Source of the DNA: Isoetes taiwanensis | Taxonomy: Eukaryota; Streptophyta; Lycopodiopsida; Isoetales; Isoetaceae | Reading direction: 5' to 3' | Assembly: GCA_021234155.1 (NCBI GenBank) | Contig: JAJEKV010000015.1 | Coordinates: 466,852 to 530,851 of the forward strand | Length of the DNA: 64,000 bases | In this document: positions 12,401 to 23,985 of the stretch, in pieces | Layout: each line of letters begins with the position of its first letter | Position numbering within the stretch: position 1 is the stretch's first letter | The notes under the pieces: generated by a model | Database searches by the model: none | Seen by the model: the letters and a program-made list of their open reading frames with translations, nothing else | What the model was told of the DNA's origin: nothing | Program-made: the position numbers and the translations under genes

Positions 12401-15400
12401 TGACGCCAGAGCGCTGACCCTAAAATCCCTCCTGAGGTCGCTGCCCCAAATTTCTCTCCCCAAGGCCCTGGGGACGGACGGGCGACCTCCTCCCTCCCCG
12501 AATCGCGATTCGACTCGCCAATGGACTCGTAACGCCGACATTGCCCCGGGACCAAGTTCCGCGGGCCGAAGACCACCCGAACTCCAAGAAGCGCAAAGTA
12601 GCTCACTTCCATCACACTCGTAGTCAATTGGCCTAGGATGTGCATGCGATACCGCTGCCGCGGAGGGCGGAGTGTTTCCTCTTCTTTCGCAAAACCGACC
12701 GCGGTAACTTGCTCCCTAGGGTAATTTCGCCATTCCTGACGATTTGGCAGGTCTATTTGCCATTCCCGAGCATCCCTGCGTCCGAACGACAAAACAAGGC
12801 GGGTTTCTACAAGGCCGACATCGACGACCCCGCGGTTTGACAAGTTCTCCCGACCGATCTGAATCTTTTGACCTTCCCCAAGAGGGGCCCCCGAACGGAG
12901 GATCCAACGGCCGGATAGGGGAACCGGCCCCGGAGGGTGGTCATTAGCGCAGCCCCGGGAGCCCGCCAGAAGGGCTGCCTCGAACTTTTTTGATCCCCGG
13001 CCCCGGGTCCCCACTCTCCCTCTTGTGTGAGGGATCCCCGCAAGGTCCCCGCCTCGCTTTGACTTGGGAAGGGTGCCAGCTCTGCTGTTCCCCGAACGCT
13101 GCCCCGACCGCTCTAATGCTAACCCTTTGACCTAGACCTTCTCCTAAAATTCAAAAAATTGGGCCGCGGGCCGAGATGAATTAGGGATCCCGGCCGGCAA
13201 AACCGAATTTATTTTCGCAATGCATTAATTGCGAATTTACTTAATGTCTTGCCATCAGCAAAGCTCGACTTCTACTTGCCACATCGGGAGGAGGAAAGGC
13301 CCAAACTCCGCCCGCCGGGCCCCTTTGTTCGTGATTCTGGCCGCCGCCAGTCCCAGTCCTGCGTAACAGACAGACTTCTCGCCCCCCAAAACGTAAAACC
13401 CTTCTAGAGCCCGGCAACCCACGTGGTTTACGCCGAGGCCCTCTCCTTGTCGATTCGGCCGACCTTGCGCCGTGGTCTTGAAGTGGAGTTAGGTGTTGAC
13501 GCCAGAGCGCCGACCCTAAAATCCTCCGAGGTCGCTTGCCCCAAATTTCTCTCCCCAAGGCCCTGGGACGACGGGCACCTCCGCTCTCCTCCGAATCGCG
13601 ACCGACTCGCCAATGGACTCGTGAACGCCGACATTGCCCCGGGGACCAAGTTCCGCGGGCCGTAAGACCACCCGAACTCCAAGAAGCCCAAAGTAGCTCA
13701 CTTCCATCACACTCGTAGTCAATTGGCCTAGATGTGCATGCGATACCGCCGCGGGAGGGCGGAGTGTTTCCTTCTTTCGCAAAACCGACCGCGGTAACTT
13801 GCTCCCTAGGGTAATTTCGCCATTCCCGACGATTTGGCAGGTCTATTTGCCATTCCTGAGCATCCCTGCGTCCGAACGACAAAAACAAAGGCGGTTTCTA
13901 CAAGGTCGACATCGACGCCGGGTTTGACAAGTTCTCCTGACCGATCTGGAATCTTTTGACCTTCCCGAAGAGGGGCCCCCTGAACGGAGGATCCAACGGG
14001 CCGGATAGGGGAACCGGCCCGGAGGGTGGTCATTAGCGCAGCCCCGGGAGCGCCGCCAGAAGGGTCGCCTCGAACTTTTTTGATCCCCGCCTCCCTGGGT
14101 CCCACTCTCCCTCTTGTGAGGGATCCCCGCAAGGTCCCGGGCCTCGCTTTGACTTGGGGAAGGGTGCCAGCCTCGTTGCCCCGCAACGGGCTGCCCCGAC
14201 CGCTCTAATGCTAACCCTTTGACCTAGACCTTCTCCTAAAAAATCCGAAAATTGGGCCGTGGCCGAGATGAATTAGGATCCCCGCCGGCAAAACCGAATT
14301 TATTTTCGCGGTAATGCATTAATTGCGAATTTACTTAATGTCTTGCCATCGCAAAAGCTACCGACTTCTACTTGCCACATCGGGAGGAGGAAAGGCCCAA
14401 ACTCCGCCCCGCCGCCTCCCCTTGTTCCGTATTCTCTGGCCGCCGCCGGCCAGTCCTCCGTGCAATGTACTGTGACTCGCCCCCAAAACGTAAACCCTTC
14501 TAGAGCCCTGCAACCCACGTGGTTTACGCTTTTGGAGGCCCTCTCCTTGTCGATTCGGGACCTTGCGCCGTGTCTTGAAGTGGGTTAGTGTTGACGCCAG
14601 AGCTGACCCTAAAATCCTCCCGAGGTCGCTTGCCCCAAATTTCTCTCCCCAAGGCCCCCCGGGACGGACGGGCTTCCCTCCTCGGAATCGCTGATCTGAC
14701 CGCCAATGGACTCGTAACGCCGACATTGCCCTCGGGGACCAAGTTCCGCGGGCAGAAGACCACCCCGAACCCAAGAAGCGCCAAAGTAGCTCACTTCCAT
14801 CACACTCGTAGTCAATTGGCCTAGGATGTGCATGCGATACCGCCGCGGAGGGCGGAGTGTTTCCTTCTTTCGCAAAACCGACCGGTAACTTGCTCCCTAG
14901 GGTAATTTCGCCATTCCTGACGATTTAAGTGGTCTATTTGCCATTCCGAGCATCCCTGCGTCCCAACGACAAAACAAAGGCGTTTCTACAAGGTCGACAT
15001 CGTGACGCCCACGGTTTGACAAGTTCTCCCGACCGATCTGGAATCTTTTGACCTTCCCAAGAGGGGCCCCCGAATCCAGGATCCAACTGGCCGGATAGGG
15101 GAACCGGCCCGGAGGGTGGTCATTAGCGCAGCCCCGGGAGCGCCGCCAGAAGGGCTGCCGGAACTTTTTTTTTGATCCCGCCTCCCTCGGGTCCTGACTC
15201 TCCCCTCTTGTGAGGGATCCCCGCAAGGTCCCCGCCTCGCTTTGACTTGGGGAAGGGTGCCAGCCTCTGCTGTTCCCGCAACGGGCTGCCCCGACCGCTC
15301 TAATGCTAACCCTTTTGACCTAGACCTTCTCCTCAAAAATTCAAAATTGGGCCGTAGGCCGAGATGAATTAGGGATCCCGGCCGGCAAAACCGAATTTAT

Positions 15401-18400
15401 TTTCGCGGCAATGCATTAATTGCGAATTTACGTAATGTCTTGCCATCGCAAAAGCCTTCCCGACTTCTACTTGCCACATCGGGAGGAGGAAAGGCCCAAA
15501 CTCCGCCCGCCGGGCCCCTTGCTCCGTATTTCTCGGCCGCTTCCGCAGTCCTGCGTGCACATGACAGATGACTCGCCCCCAAAACGTAAACCCTTCTAGA
15601 GCCCGGCAACCCACGGGTTTACGCCGAGGCCCTCTCCTTGTCGATTCGCCGACCTTGGCGCCGGTCTTGAAGTGGGTTGGGTGTTGACGCCAGAAGGCTG
15701 GACCCTAAAAATCCTCCCAGGTCGCTTGCTCCAAATTTCCTCTCCCCAAGGCCCCGGGACGGACGGGCGACCTCCGCCTCCTGGATCGCTGACCGACCGC
15801 CAATGGACTCGTAACGCCGACATTGCCCCGGGACCAAGTTCCGCGGGCCGAAGACCACCCGAACTCCAAGAAGCGCCAAAGTAGCTCACTTCCATCACAC
15901 TCGTAGTCAATTGGCCTAGGATGTGCATGCGGGATACCGGCGGGAGGGCGTGAGTGTTTCCTTTTTCGCAAAACCGACCGTAACTTGCTCCCTAGGGTAA
16001 TTTCGCCATTCCCACGATTTGGCGTCTATTTGCCATTCCGAGCATCCCTGCGTCCTAACGACAAAACAAAGGCGTTTTCTACAAGGCCGACATCGACGCC
16101 CCGCCGGCTTGACAAGTTCTCCTGACCGACCGAATCTTTTGACCTTCCCCAAGAGGGGCCCCCGAACGGAGGATCCAACGGCCGGATAGGGGAACCGGCC
16201 CGGGAGGGTGGTCATTAGCGCAGCTCTCGGGAGCGCCGCCAGAAGGGCTGCCTCGGAACTTTTTGATCCCGGCCTCCCTCGGGTCCTGACTCCCCTCTTG
16301 TGAGGGATCCCCGCAAGGTCCCGCCTCGCTTTGACTTGGGAAGGGTGCCAGCCTCCGTTGCTCCCGCAAATCGCCTGCCCCGACCGCTCTAATGCTAACC
16401 CTTTGACCTAGACCTTCTCCTAAAAATTCAAAATTGGGCCGCAGTGCCGGAGATGAATTAGGGATCCTACCGGCAAAAAACCGAATTTATTTTCGCAAAT
16501 GCATTAATTGCGAATTTACTTAATGTCTTGCCATCAAGAAAAGCTCGACTTCTACTTGCCACATCGGAGGAGGAAAGGCCCAAACTCCGCCCGCCGGGCC
16601 CCTTGCCCAGATTCTCTGCCGCTTCTGCCAGTCCCAGTGCAATGCACTGTGACTCCTGCCCCCAAAACGTAAACCCTTCTAGAGCCCCGGCAACCCACGT
16701 GGTTTACGCTGGAGGCCCTCTCCTTGTCGATTCGCCGGGACCTTGCGCCGCGGTCTTGAAGTGGGTTGGGGTGTTGACGCCGCAGCGCTGATCTAAAATC
16801 CCTCCTGAGGTCGCTTGCCCCAAATTTCCTCTCCCCAAGGCCCCGGGACGGACGGGCAACCTCCCGCCTCCTAATCGCTGATCCCTCTCGCCAATGGACT
16901 CAGAACGCCGACATTGCCCTGGGACCAAGTTCCGTGGGCCGAAGACCACCCAACTCCAAGAAGCCAAAAGTAGCTTCACTTCCATCACACTCGTAGTCAA
17001 TTGGCCTAGGATGTGCATGCGGATACCGCCGGGAGGGCGGAGTGTTTCCTTCTTTCAAAAACCGGTAACTTGCTCCCCTAGGGTAATTTCGCCATTCCGA
17101 CGATTTGGCAGTCTATTTGCCATTCCGAGCATCCCTGCGTCGAACGACAAAACAAAGGCGGTTTCTACAAGGTCGACATCGACGCCTCGCTGTTTGACAA
17201 GTTCTCCCTGACCGATCTGAATCTTTTGACCTTCCCCAAGAGGGGCCCCCGAACGGAGGATCCAACGGCGGATAGGGGAACCGGCCCGGAGGGTGGTCAT
17301 TAGCGCGGTGCAGCCCCGGGGAGCGCCGCCAGAAGGGCTGCCTCGAACTTTTTGATCCCGCCTCCTCGTCCTGACTCTCCCTCTTGTGAGGGATCCCCGC
17401 AAGGTCCCCGCCTCGCTTGACTTGGGGAAGGGTGCCGCCTCGGCTGTCCCCGCAAATCCGGCTGCCCCGACCGCTCTAATGCTAACCCTTTGACCTAGAC
17501 CTTCTCCAAAAATTCAAAAATTGGGCCGTAGGCCGGAGATGAATTAGGGATCCCACCGGGCAAAACCGAATTTATTTTCGCAATGCATTAATTGCGAATT
17601 TACTTAATGTCTTGCCATCGCAAAAGCTAGTCGACTTCTACTTGCCACATCGGGAGGAGGAAAGGCCCAAACTCCGCCCCGCCGGGCCTCTTTGCTCCGT
17701 GATTCTCGGCTGCCGCTTCTCGCCAGTCCTGCGTGCAACAGATCAGACGCCCCCAAAACGTAAACCCTTTCTAGAGCCCGCAACCCACGTGGTTTACGCT
17801 TCGAGGCCCTCTCCTGTCGATTCGGCCGACCTTGGCGCCGCCGTCTTGAAGTGGGGTTGGGGTGTTGACGCCAGCGCTGACTTAAAAATCCTCCTGAGGT
17901 CGCTTGCCCCAAATTTCCTCTCCCCAAGGCCCCCGGGACGGACGGGCACCTCCGCCTCCCTAATCGCTGATCTGACCGCCAATGGACTCGAACGCCGACA
18001 TTGCCCTGGGGACCAAGTTCCGCGGGCCTTAAGACCACCCGAACTCCAAGAAGCGCCAAAGTAGCTCACTTCCATCACACTCGTAGTCAATTGGCCTAGG
18101 ATGTGCATGCGATACCGGCCGTGGAGGGCGGAGTGTTTCTTCTTTCGCAAAACCGACCGCGGTAACTTGCTCCCTAGGGTAATTTCGCCATTCCTGACGA
18201 TTTTGGTGGTCTATTTGCCATTCCCGAGCATCCCTGCGTCTCAACGACAAAAACAAAGGCGGTTTCTACAAGGTCGACATCGACGCTCCGCGGTTTGACA
18301 AGTTCTCCGACCGATCTGAATCTTTTGACCTTCCCCAAGAGGGGCCCCCGAACCGAGGATCCAACGGGCGGATAGGGGAACCGGCCCGAGGGTGGTCATT

Positions 18401-19041
18401 AGCGCAGCCCCGGGAGCGCCGCCAGAAGGGCTGCCTCGAACTTTTTTTGATCCCGCCTCCCTCGGGTCCTGACTCTCCCTCTTGTGAGGGATCCCCGCAA
18501 GGTCCCCGCCCTCGCTTTGACTTGGGGGGGAGGGTGCCGCTGTTGTTCCCCGCAACGGGCTGCCCCGACCGCTCTAATGCTAACCCTTTGACCTAGACCT
18601 TCTCCTAAAATTCAAAAATTGGGCCGCAGGCCGAGATGAATTAGGGATCCCGCCGGCAAAACCGAATTTATTTTCGCAATGCATTAATTGCGAATTTACT
18701 AATGTCTTGCCATCGCAAAAAGCTCCCCGACTTCTACTTGCCACATCGGGAGGAGGAAAGGCCCAAACTCCGCCCCGCCGGGCCCTTGTTCCGTGATTCT
18801 CTGCTACAGCCGCCGCCAGTCCCAAGTGCAACAGACCAGACTCGCCCCCAAAACGTAAACCCTTTCTAGAGCCCCGCAACCCACGTGGTTTACGCTTCGA
18901 GGCCCTCTCCTTGTCGATTCGGCCTGACCTTTGCGCGCGGTCTTGAAGTGGGGTTGGGGTGTTGACGCCGAGCGCTGACCCCTAAATCCTCCTGAGGTCG
19001 CTTTTGCCCCAAATTTCCTCCCCCAAGGCCCCGGGGAACTC
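3483..19041. repeat. Tandem array of about fourteen 1.1-kb GC-rich units
   Basis: The anchor TAATGCTAACC recurs at about 3,518, 5,401, 6,495, 7,615, 8,710, 9,814, 10,920, 12,022, 13,114, 14,206, 15,301, 16,390, 17,478 and 18,575. That is a spacing of 1,088-1,120 bp, except the first unit (about 1,883 bp). All units are head to tail. The last is cut about 465 bp after its anchor, at CCCCAAGGCCCCGGGG (about 19,041). Conserved blocks include CCCTAGGGTAATTTCGCC, CCAACGGCCGGATAGGGG and ACTTCTACTTGCCACATCGG. No ORF is conserved between copies; the longest open frame is a chance read-through. I do not recognise it as rDNA or any known satellite. It may be centromeric or heterochromatic, or an amplified internal part of a transposon. 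Confidence 0.95.
3811..4890. repeat. Four-fold internal amplification in the first satellite unit
   Basis: The block starting at AAACCCTTCTAGAGCC occurs once in every other unit but four times in the first, at about 3,811, 4,102, 4,351 and 4,624 (spacings about 291, 249 and 273 bp). Each copy runs through TCTTGAAGTGGAGTTGGGG and GTTGACGCC to the ATCAAGTTCCG type end. This explains why the first unit is about 780 bp too long. The sub-copies differ from each other more than full units do. Confidence 0.85.
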
Positions 19042-19639
19042 GAAATTCAAGGTGAGACGCCGTTGAACCCCTCGGTCGCGGTCCAAAACCCTTAGCAAGA
19101 ATCTATGAAGAGGCCGCAACCATATATGAAGTTGTATGTGATCATGCACGAGAATATGGCAAATCAAAGAAGCTCTTCTTGCAAAATTTTGCATGGACCG
19201 TAGTCCGGGCATGCCTTGTGTAGATTGTATGCGTAAGAGCAACCCGGGTGAGCCATATGTTTGCAATCGCTACATACCATGATCAAGTGATTGGCAAGCT
19301 TGATTTAGTATGAAAGTATGCAAGTGAAGCTCAATGGTGCACAAGTCCGGTTTATTAAAGTGGATAGATAAACAAGGATGGAGAGAAATCTAAGTGGATA
19401 GATAAAGAAGGATAGATAAAATACATAAGTAATCATTGCCAACTAGTGCTCCATTATTATCCGCCCCAGATGTGTGAGTTTCATTGGAAGCAATACCCCA
19501 AGAATCATTGGCATCCGAAGTTGCCTCCTCCCCCCATCCGGTCATTTCCATTTGATGCAATTCCCCAACTATCATTCTCACCGATTCCTTGTTATCTCAG
19601 ATCATTGTTACCAATAGCATCATGTTGATTTCCTCCCCA

Positions 19640-20160
19640 TCGATATTCACAGAGTTTCAATGATGTTCAATGCTTTAAAAATCTCAAAAAAAAGAGCCAC
19701 CGTGAGTTTATTCTATATGCATTCTACCGTAAAAAGACTGATCTCTATGCCGGTAATGGTTTGATTCCTTTTATATGTAGTTTACGAAGGAAGATGCAAT
19801 GCATACTTATGCAGAGATGTTTTGCGTACCGCTTAACAAACCGCTTCGCCGACGCTGGAGTTGTTAATCGCTGTATAGTTCCTCCCCGTAATATAAATGA
19901 TCAAGACTTGACCTAATGTGGCTTTGAAAATTAATGCCAAGGTAACTCACTTGGTACCCCATAATGGCTCCCGCTCATTGAACTCAAGACTTACTTTCAA
20001 AACCAGAGTGTGGAGGATATAATACGATGTTATCGATGGAATTTCGTCCGTGGTCTTCCAAAGGTCTCCGTGGAGCCAACTATAATCTTTGGAATGGATG
20101 TGTCACATGGAGCCCCATTCTCGCCAAATTCACCATCAATTGCAATTGTAAGGATTGAAC
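19640..20160 (+). pseudogene. Argonaute (AGO4/6/9-type) PIWI-domain gene fragment
   Basis: Plant AGO4-clade proteins carry 24-nt siRNAs for RNA-directed DNA methylation. The clearest block (20,058-20,150) reads PKVSVEPTIIFGMDVSHG followed by PSIAIV. This is the PIWI strand with the first catalytic Asp (DVSH). Upstream pieces are in the expected order: MFNALK, EFILYAFYRKKTDLYA, an apparent intron (GTAATGG to TATGTAG), then GVVNRCIVPPRNINDQDLT. One extra base then shifts the frame into NVALKINAK, followed by a GTAACT donor exactly where AGO genes often have an intron. Retained introns argue for DNA-level capture or an old pseudogene, not a retrocopy. The N, PAZ and MID domains and the later catalytic residues are not found nearby. 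It lies between the satellite array and a CACTA motif cluster. Confidence 0.85.
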
Positions 20161-20235
20161 TGTGTGTGCACTTGACTTAATCATATTATTATAATTATAA
20201 TAATAACTTATAATTATAACTTAATAAAAAAAAGG

Positions 20236-20332
20236 CACGCCGCTTAACACAAAGACGCCGCTATAGACGCCGCTTAACGACTATTGCAGACGCCGTTAAC
20301 GACCTCGCGACGCCGCTCAACGACGCCCAGAA
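20236..20332. repeat. CACTA-type subterminal motif cluster (copy B)
   Basis: Repeats of GACGCCGCTATAG, GACGCCGCTTAACGAC and GACGCCGTTAACGAC run for about 100 bp, matching the motif family at 2,313 and 25,842-26,337. It directly follows the Argonaute fragment. No terminal inverted repeat is found beside it. Confidence 0.5.
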
Positions 20333-20768
20333 ACTTTTATCGTAAACAGAGCCGCTTTTCCGCCTAGTTTTTTTGGTTCTAAGCGGCCGGAGGAGCTTTT
20401 GCGGGCGATTTTTGGCGCTGATCATCCTTGGGCGGTCCTTTCCAAGCTTCAAGCAAGCATCCAAAGGTATTTCAATGGATCAATCAACTCTATTTTTGAA
20501 TTAGGCTTGTTGTTTGATAGATTTAGGGCTTCTTGTTTTTTCTTATTTGTTTTCAATCCATCCCATTTCTATCCTCCTCTTCTTTCCATCCTTGTTTTTC
20601 TTCAATCCATTTCGCCTCTTTATTAGTATGAATCAATCCTCCTCCTTTCTTCTTCCAATGATCTTCCAATCATTGGTTTCTTCCTTCTAATCTTCCGTTC
20701 TTCCAATCTTCTATTCATTTTCTTCTTCTTCTTCTTCACCACTTTCTCATTCTATTCAATCTTTCTTT
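20333..20768. other. Pyrimidine-rich spacer
   Basis: The sequence grades from a GC-rich start into CT-rich DNA leading into the (TTC)n tract. No gene is recognised. Confidence 0.4.
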
Positions 20769-20895
20769 CCTTCTTCTTCTTCTTCTTCTTCTTCTTCTTC
20801 TTCTTCTTCTTCTTCTTCTTCTTCTTCTTCTTCTTCTTCTTCTTCTTCTTCTTCTTCTTCTTCTTCTTTCTTCTTCTTCTTCCTCTTCTTCCTTT
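20769..20895. repeat. (TTC)n microsatellite
   Basis: About 100 bp of almost pure TTC repeat is flanked by interrupted TTC/CTT. On the other strand it is (GAA)n. Such tracts can form triplex DNA. Copy number is likely variable. Confidence 0.95.
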
Positions 20896-20920
20896 TCTAT
20901 TTTTTTTCCATGGAAGAAGG

Positions 20921-20990
20921 ACGTCGTTGAAAGACGAGGCCCATTCTTCCTCTATTTTTTATTACAAGAAGGGGACGTCGTTGAAAGACG
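20921..20990. repeat. Duplicated GACGTCGTTGAAAGACGAGG segment
   Basis: The segment appears at about 20,921 and 20,967, separated by T-rich sequence. It is one base from the CACTA subterminal palindrome GACGTCGTTGAACGACG, so it is probably a related motif. Confidence 0.6.
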
Positions 20991-21317
20991 AGGCCCCTTC
21001 TTTTTATGTTCTTCTTTTTTTTTTTTTTTTTCATTTTTTACATGTCAATATATAGTTCTTTTTAATTAACAATGTAAATAGTTTTAATGTCAATGATCTT
21101 TTCAATGTGAATCGTCTTTTTGTTTTTTTTTTTTTTTTTTTCTTTATTTATGTAAGTTTTCTAATTATTGAATGCCTTTATTTTTTTGCATGTACACTAA
21201 TAACAAAATGCGTCGCTCTTGGAAATCGATTTTCGCAGCTCGAAGACATTCTAGGTAAGAATTTGAGTTTGAGTAGGAGAATAAAATTTTAATGTTTTAT
21301 TTAGGTTAAAAAAAAAC

Positions 21318-21690
21318 TTGGGGAGACTTGGACAAGGGCATGGTCGGCCCGCCTTTGAGTGGAGAAGACTAGGTGTTCCGGTCCAAGCTCACCGTTTACT
21401 CTTGTAATTTTATTGATTAATTTATTTAGTTTAGAAAAAATTGGGGAGACTTGGACAAGGGCATGGTCGGCTCCGCCTTGAGTGGAGAAGACTAGGTGTT
21501 CCGGTCCAAGCTCACCGCTTACTCTTTGAAATTTTATTGATTAATGTATTTAGTTTAGAAAAATTTGGGGAGACTTGGACAAGGGGCATGGTCGGCCGCT
21601 TTGAGTGGAGAAGACTAGGTGTTCCGGTCCAAGCTCACCGCCTACTCTTTTGTTTATTTTTTATTAATATATCAATAAATAGAAATCTTT
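21318..21690. repeat. Three tandem copies of a 124-bp unit
   Basis: Copies start TTGGGGAGACTTGGACAAGG at about 21,318, 21,441 and 21,565. Each continues through GAGTGGAGAAGACTAGG and CCGGTCCAAGCTCACCG to an AT-rich tail. A short fourth remnant (GGATTGGACAAGGGCGGG) follows near 21,693. The units are partly open to translation but do not keep one frame across copies, so coding is doubtful. Confidence 0.85.
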
Positions 21691-22907
21691 ACTGGATTGG
21701 ACAAGGGCGGGTTTTGAAAAAATTGCATTATTGATTTTCGGTTTCTAGTTAAGAATGTTGTTTTTAAAGATGTTAGGGATGTCAAAGAAACACCGATGTG
21801 GAGTGGTTAAGAGCAAGAAAAAATTTAAATAGTTGGTTTTAAAAAAAAAAAATTAAAAGGGAAACTAACTCTTAAGAAAGTAGGTAAAGATTCATAATGA
21901 AGGTTTGAAAAAGTCACAAAGCAAGATTAATGAATCTAAATTGGTTTGTAGGTATGGCCCGACCGTGAAGACACTAATGATTAGTGAGATTAGACGATGG
22001 TCATAAATGAGATATGTGCTAACGAAAGTCCCGACCGGAGATGCAAATCGGTCAACGGGTCGCACCATTTTGTCGACATGTGAAAAGGAAGTGCCAATTT
22101 GAGTTAGCACAAAAATGGCCGTGTCAAGAAGAAATGTTGACTTCTCTCCTGACACACACATGTAAAGCCAATGATTGGAAACCCCATGGATGAACTCAAG
22201 ACATGTTTGAAGCATTCAAAGGTGCACTTTTAAAAGTCCCAATGCCGGTGGCTCGTGGTCAAGGAATGGGTAGCTTCATGGAATTCTCAAAGAAGCGACG
22301 CTTTGATCACAAGAACATCATTATGGATCTCAATGCACGCCGCTTGAGGTAATTAAAAATGCTTTGCATCGTGGGGAAGCTCTAGTGGAGCAGGCCTAGC
22401 AAGCCCCACTTTTCTTTGGAGAATCACATGAACACATCAATCTTTGTTGATCCCATGCCCGTGAGGCCGTGGATGTGATACACCTTATTGAGGAGAAACC
22501 AACACATCGCACGTATCAAATCAAAATCAACGGAACACAACACTTCCAAGATGATGAGCTATACAAAGGGATGGGTTTTCAAGGGCAAAGATAGGGCGTA
22601 GACGCATGAGATGGCTCAAAGATACATACGCTTCAAGAGCCCGCATCCCGCTTTGGCTACATCCATTGGACTTGCATATGAAGTTGCTAGCTCTAGTGGG
22701 GATACCATAGGGCCAATGGTGATTCTACCTTTCATGAATGGAGAGACACTTGCACACTTGTTTGACTATTTACCTAATAACTTGTCACGCTTTTAGAAGA
22801 TGGTCAAATGCAATTGCTAGAGCGCCAAGAAGAACCGACAAACACATAGGCGCTTGAACTTAGGAGCAAAATGCGAGTTGTATATCAAGATGTTCCGTAG
22901 ATAGCTC
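21691..22907. other. Decayed, partly coding-like stretch inside the CACTA-rich region
   Basis: Short open pieces alternate between frames, for example MPVARGQGMGSFMEFSKKRR (about 22,245) and a stretch from about 22,470 containing IEEKPTHRTYQIKING. They look like a broken gene, but I do not recognise it and no full domain can be assembled. It may be captured host sequence or a decayed transposon gene. Confidence 0.3.
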
Positions 22908-23624
22908 TTGCCCCAGCGTAAGGTGTCGTTGAGATCCACAAAGGCCACTTCACTCACACAAAGCTTAATTGCAAGAGAGTCAAATTACATTTTGATGATG
23001 AGTACCAAAATGTGTGGGTGGCCATTGGTGATTGGGACAATGCAATTCATTTTACGCCAAAGAGCGCCGTCCCTTGTTGAAGTGTCGGACTTACTTTCTG
23101 GATGGACAAGCAAAATATCCATGGTTAGAGGAAACCGTGGTTTGAGAAATCAAAGGATGATGATCGTATGGGGACACGAAATTCATGATGTCTATGCATT
23201 GGGATATATTTATGAGATGCTTCGATTTCGTGCAAGCTATGCGCGACGAATGGAGTGGTTTAATAATAACAACAATGCCCAATGGATTAATCCAACCCAT
23301 ATGTACCAACGACGCCTTGACAAGTTGGAGGAGCAAAAAACAAGAATGATGTGCCTACGTGAAGACGATTCTCATCACGACCCAAAGCTTCAAGTTGTTG
23401 AAGCCTTACAAAGTGTTGGAATATCTTCTACCATGGTTGTGAGACAAAGACGACACATGAAGTGCATGGATGCCTTGAGATGTCAAAATTGTTGTTGTCA
23501 CAACTCAAATAATGAATACAATATTGTATATCTTGCCATGTTTAAGAGTATTAAATTTTTTAAATTGTCTAATAACCAAATATATAAAGACACTTTTAAT
23601 TATTCAAATCCCAATGTTTTGTAA
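22908..23624 (+). CDS. Unrecognised 238-codon ORF within the CACTA-rich region
   Basis: An open frame of 238 codons has no recognisable domain. An alternative frame over the same DNA contains a coherent piece (WVAIGDWDNAIHFTPKSA, about 23,014-23,070), so the long frame may not be the original one. The C-terminal part is Asn/Cys-rich (QNCCCHNSNN) and AT-rich, unlike a typical domain. It is probably a remnant of a gene carried by the surrounding transposon. Confidence 0.25.
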   Translation: MPQRKVSLRSTKATSLTQSLIARESNYILMMSTKMCGWPLVIGTMQFILRQRAPSLVEVSDLLSGWTSKISMVRGNRGLRNQRMMIVWGHEIHDVYALGYIYEMLRFRASYARRMEWFNNNNNAQWINPTHMYQRRLDKLEEQKTRMMCLREDDSHHDPKLQVVEALQSVGISSTMVVRQRRHMKCMDALRCQNCCCHNSNNEYNIVYLAMFKSIKFFKLSNNQIYKDTFNYSNPNVL

Positions 23625-23985
23625 TGAACTTCCCATGTTGCTAACATTTGTTGCTTTCCTACTATGTTATTCATCGCCTCCATATAAATAACTTGCAAGT
23701 TTTTGCACATGTCCAAAGAACCATGGGATTTGGCACGATGGCATATCTATTGTTCACAACTTTACTTCTCAAGTGGCTTGGTAGCCTTATTGACAGCCCT
23801 AAACCTCGCAAAGGCCTTTAAGAGGCTAAAGTTGGTCGCTCGGTTTAGCTCACACCACCGCCACCTCCACCATTGTGTGGATTTGGTATGGATTTTTTCT
23901 AGGATAAAATGTAAGTTAACCATTTATTTTTAACGCTCTAATGTTTTAAATGTAGCGTAAATGCGGTTAAGGCCCTTCTTTTCCT

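Noticed and set aside
3483-19041. CRISPR array or ribosomal DNA as explanation for the tandem repeats
   Set aside because: Units are 1.1 kb and contiguous without spacers, and no rRNA core sequence is recognised. The setting is a plant nucleus.
21892-22215. Continuation of the Argonaute fragment after the first PIWI block
   Set aside because: A piece reading YGPTVKTLMIS was tested against the next PIWI segment and did not match it or any later catalytic block.
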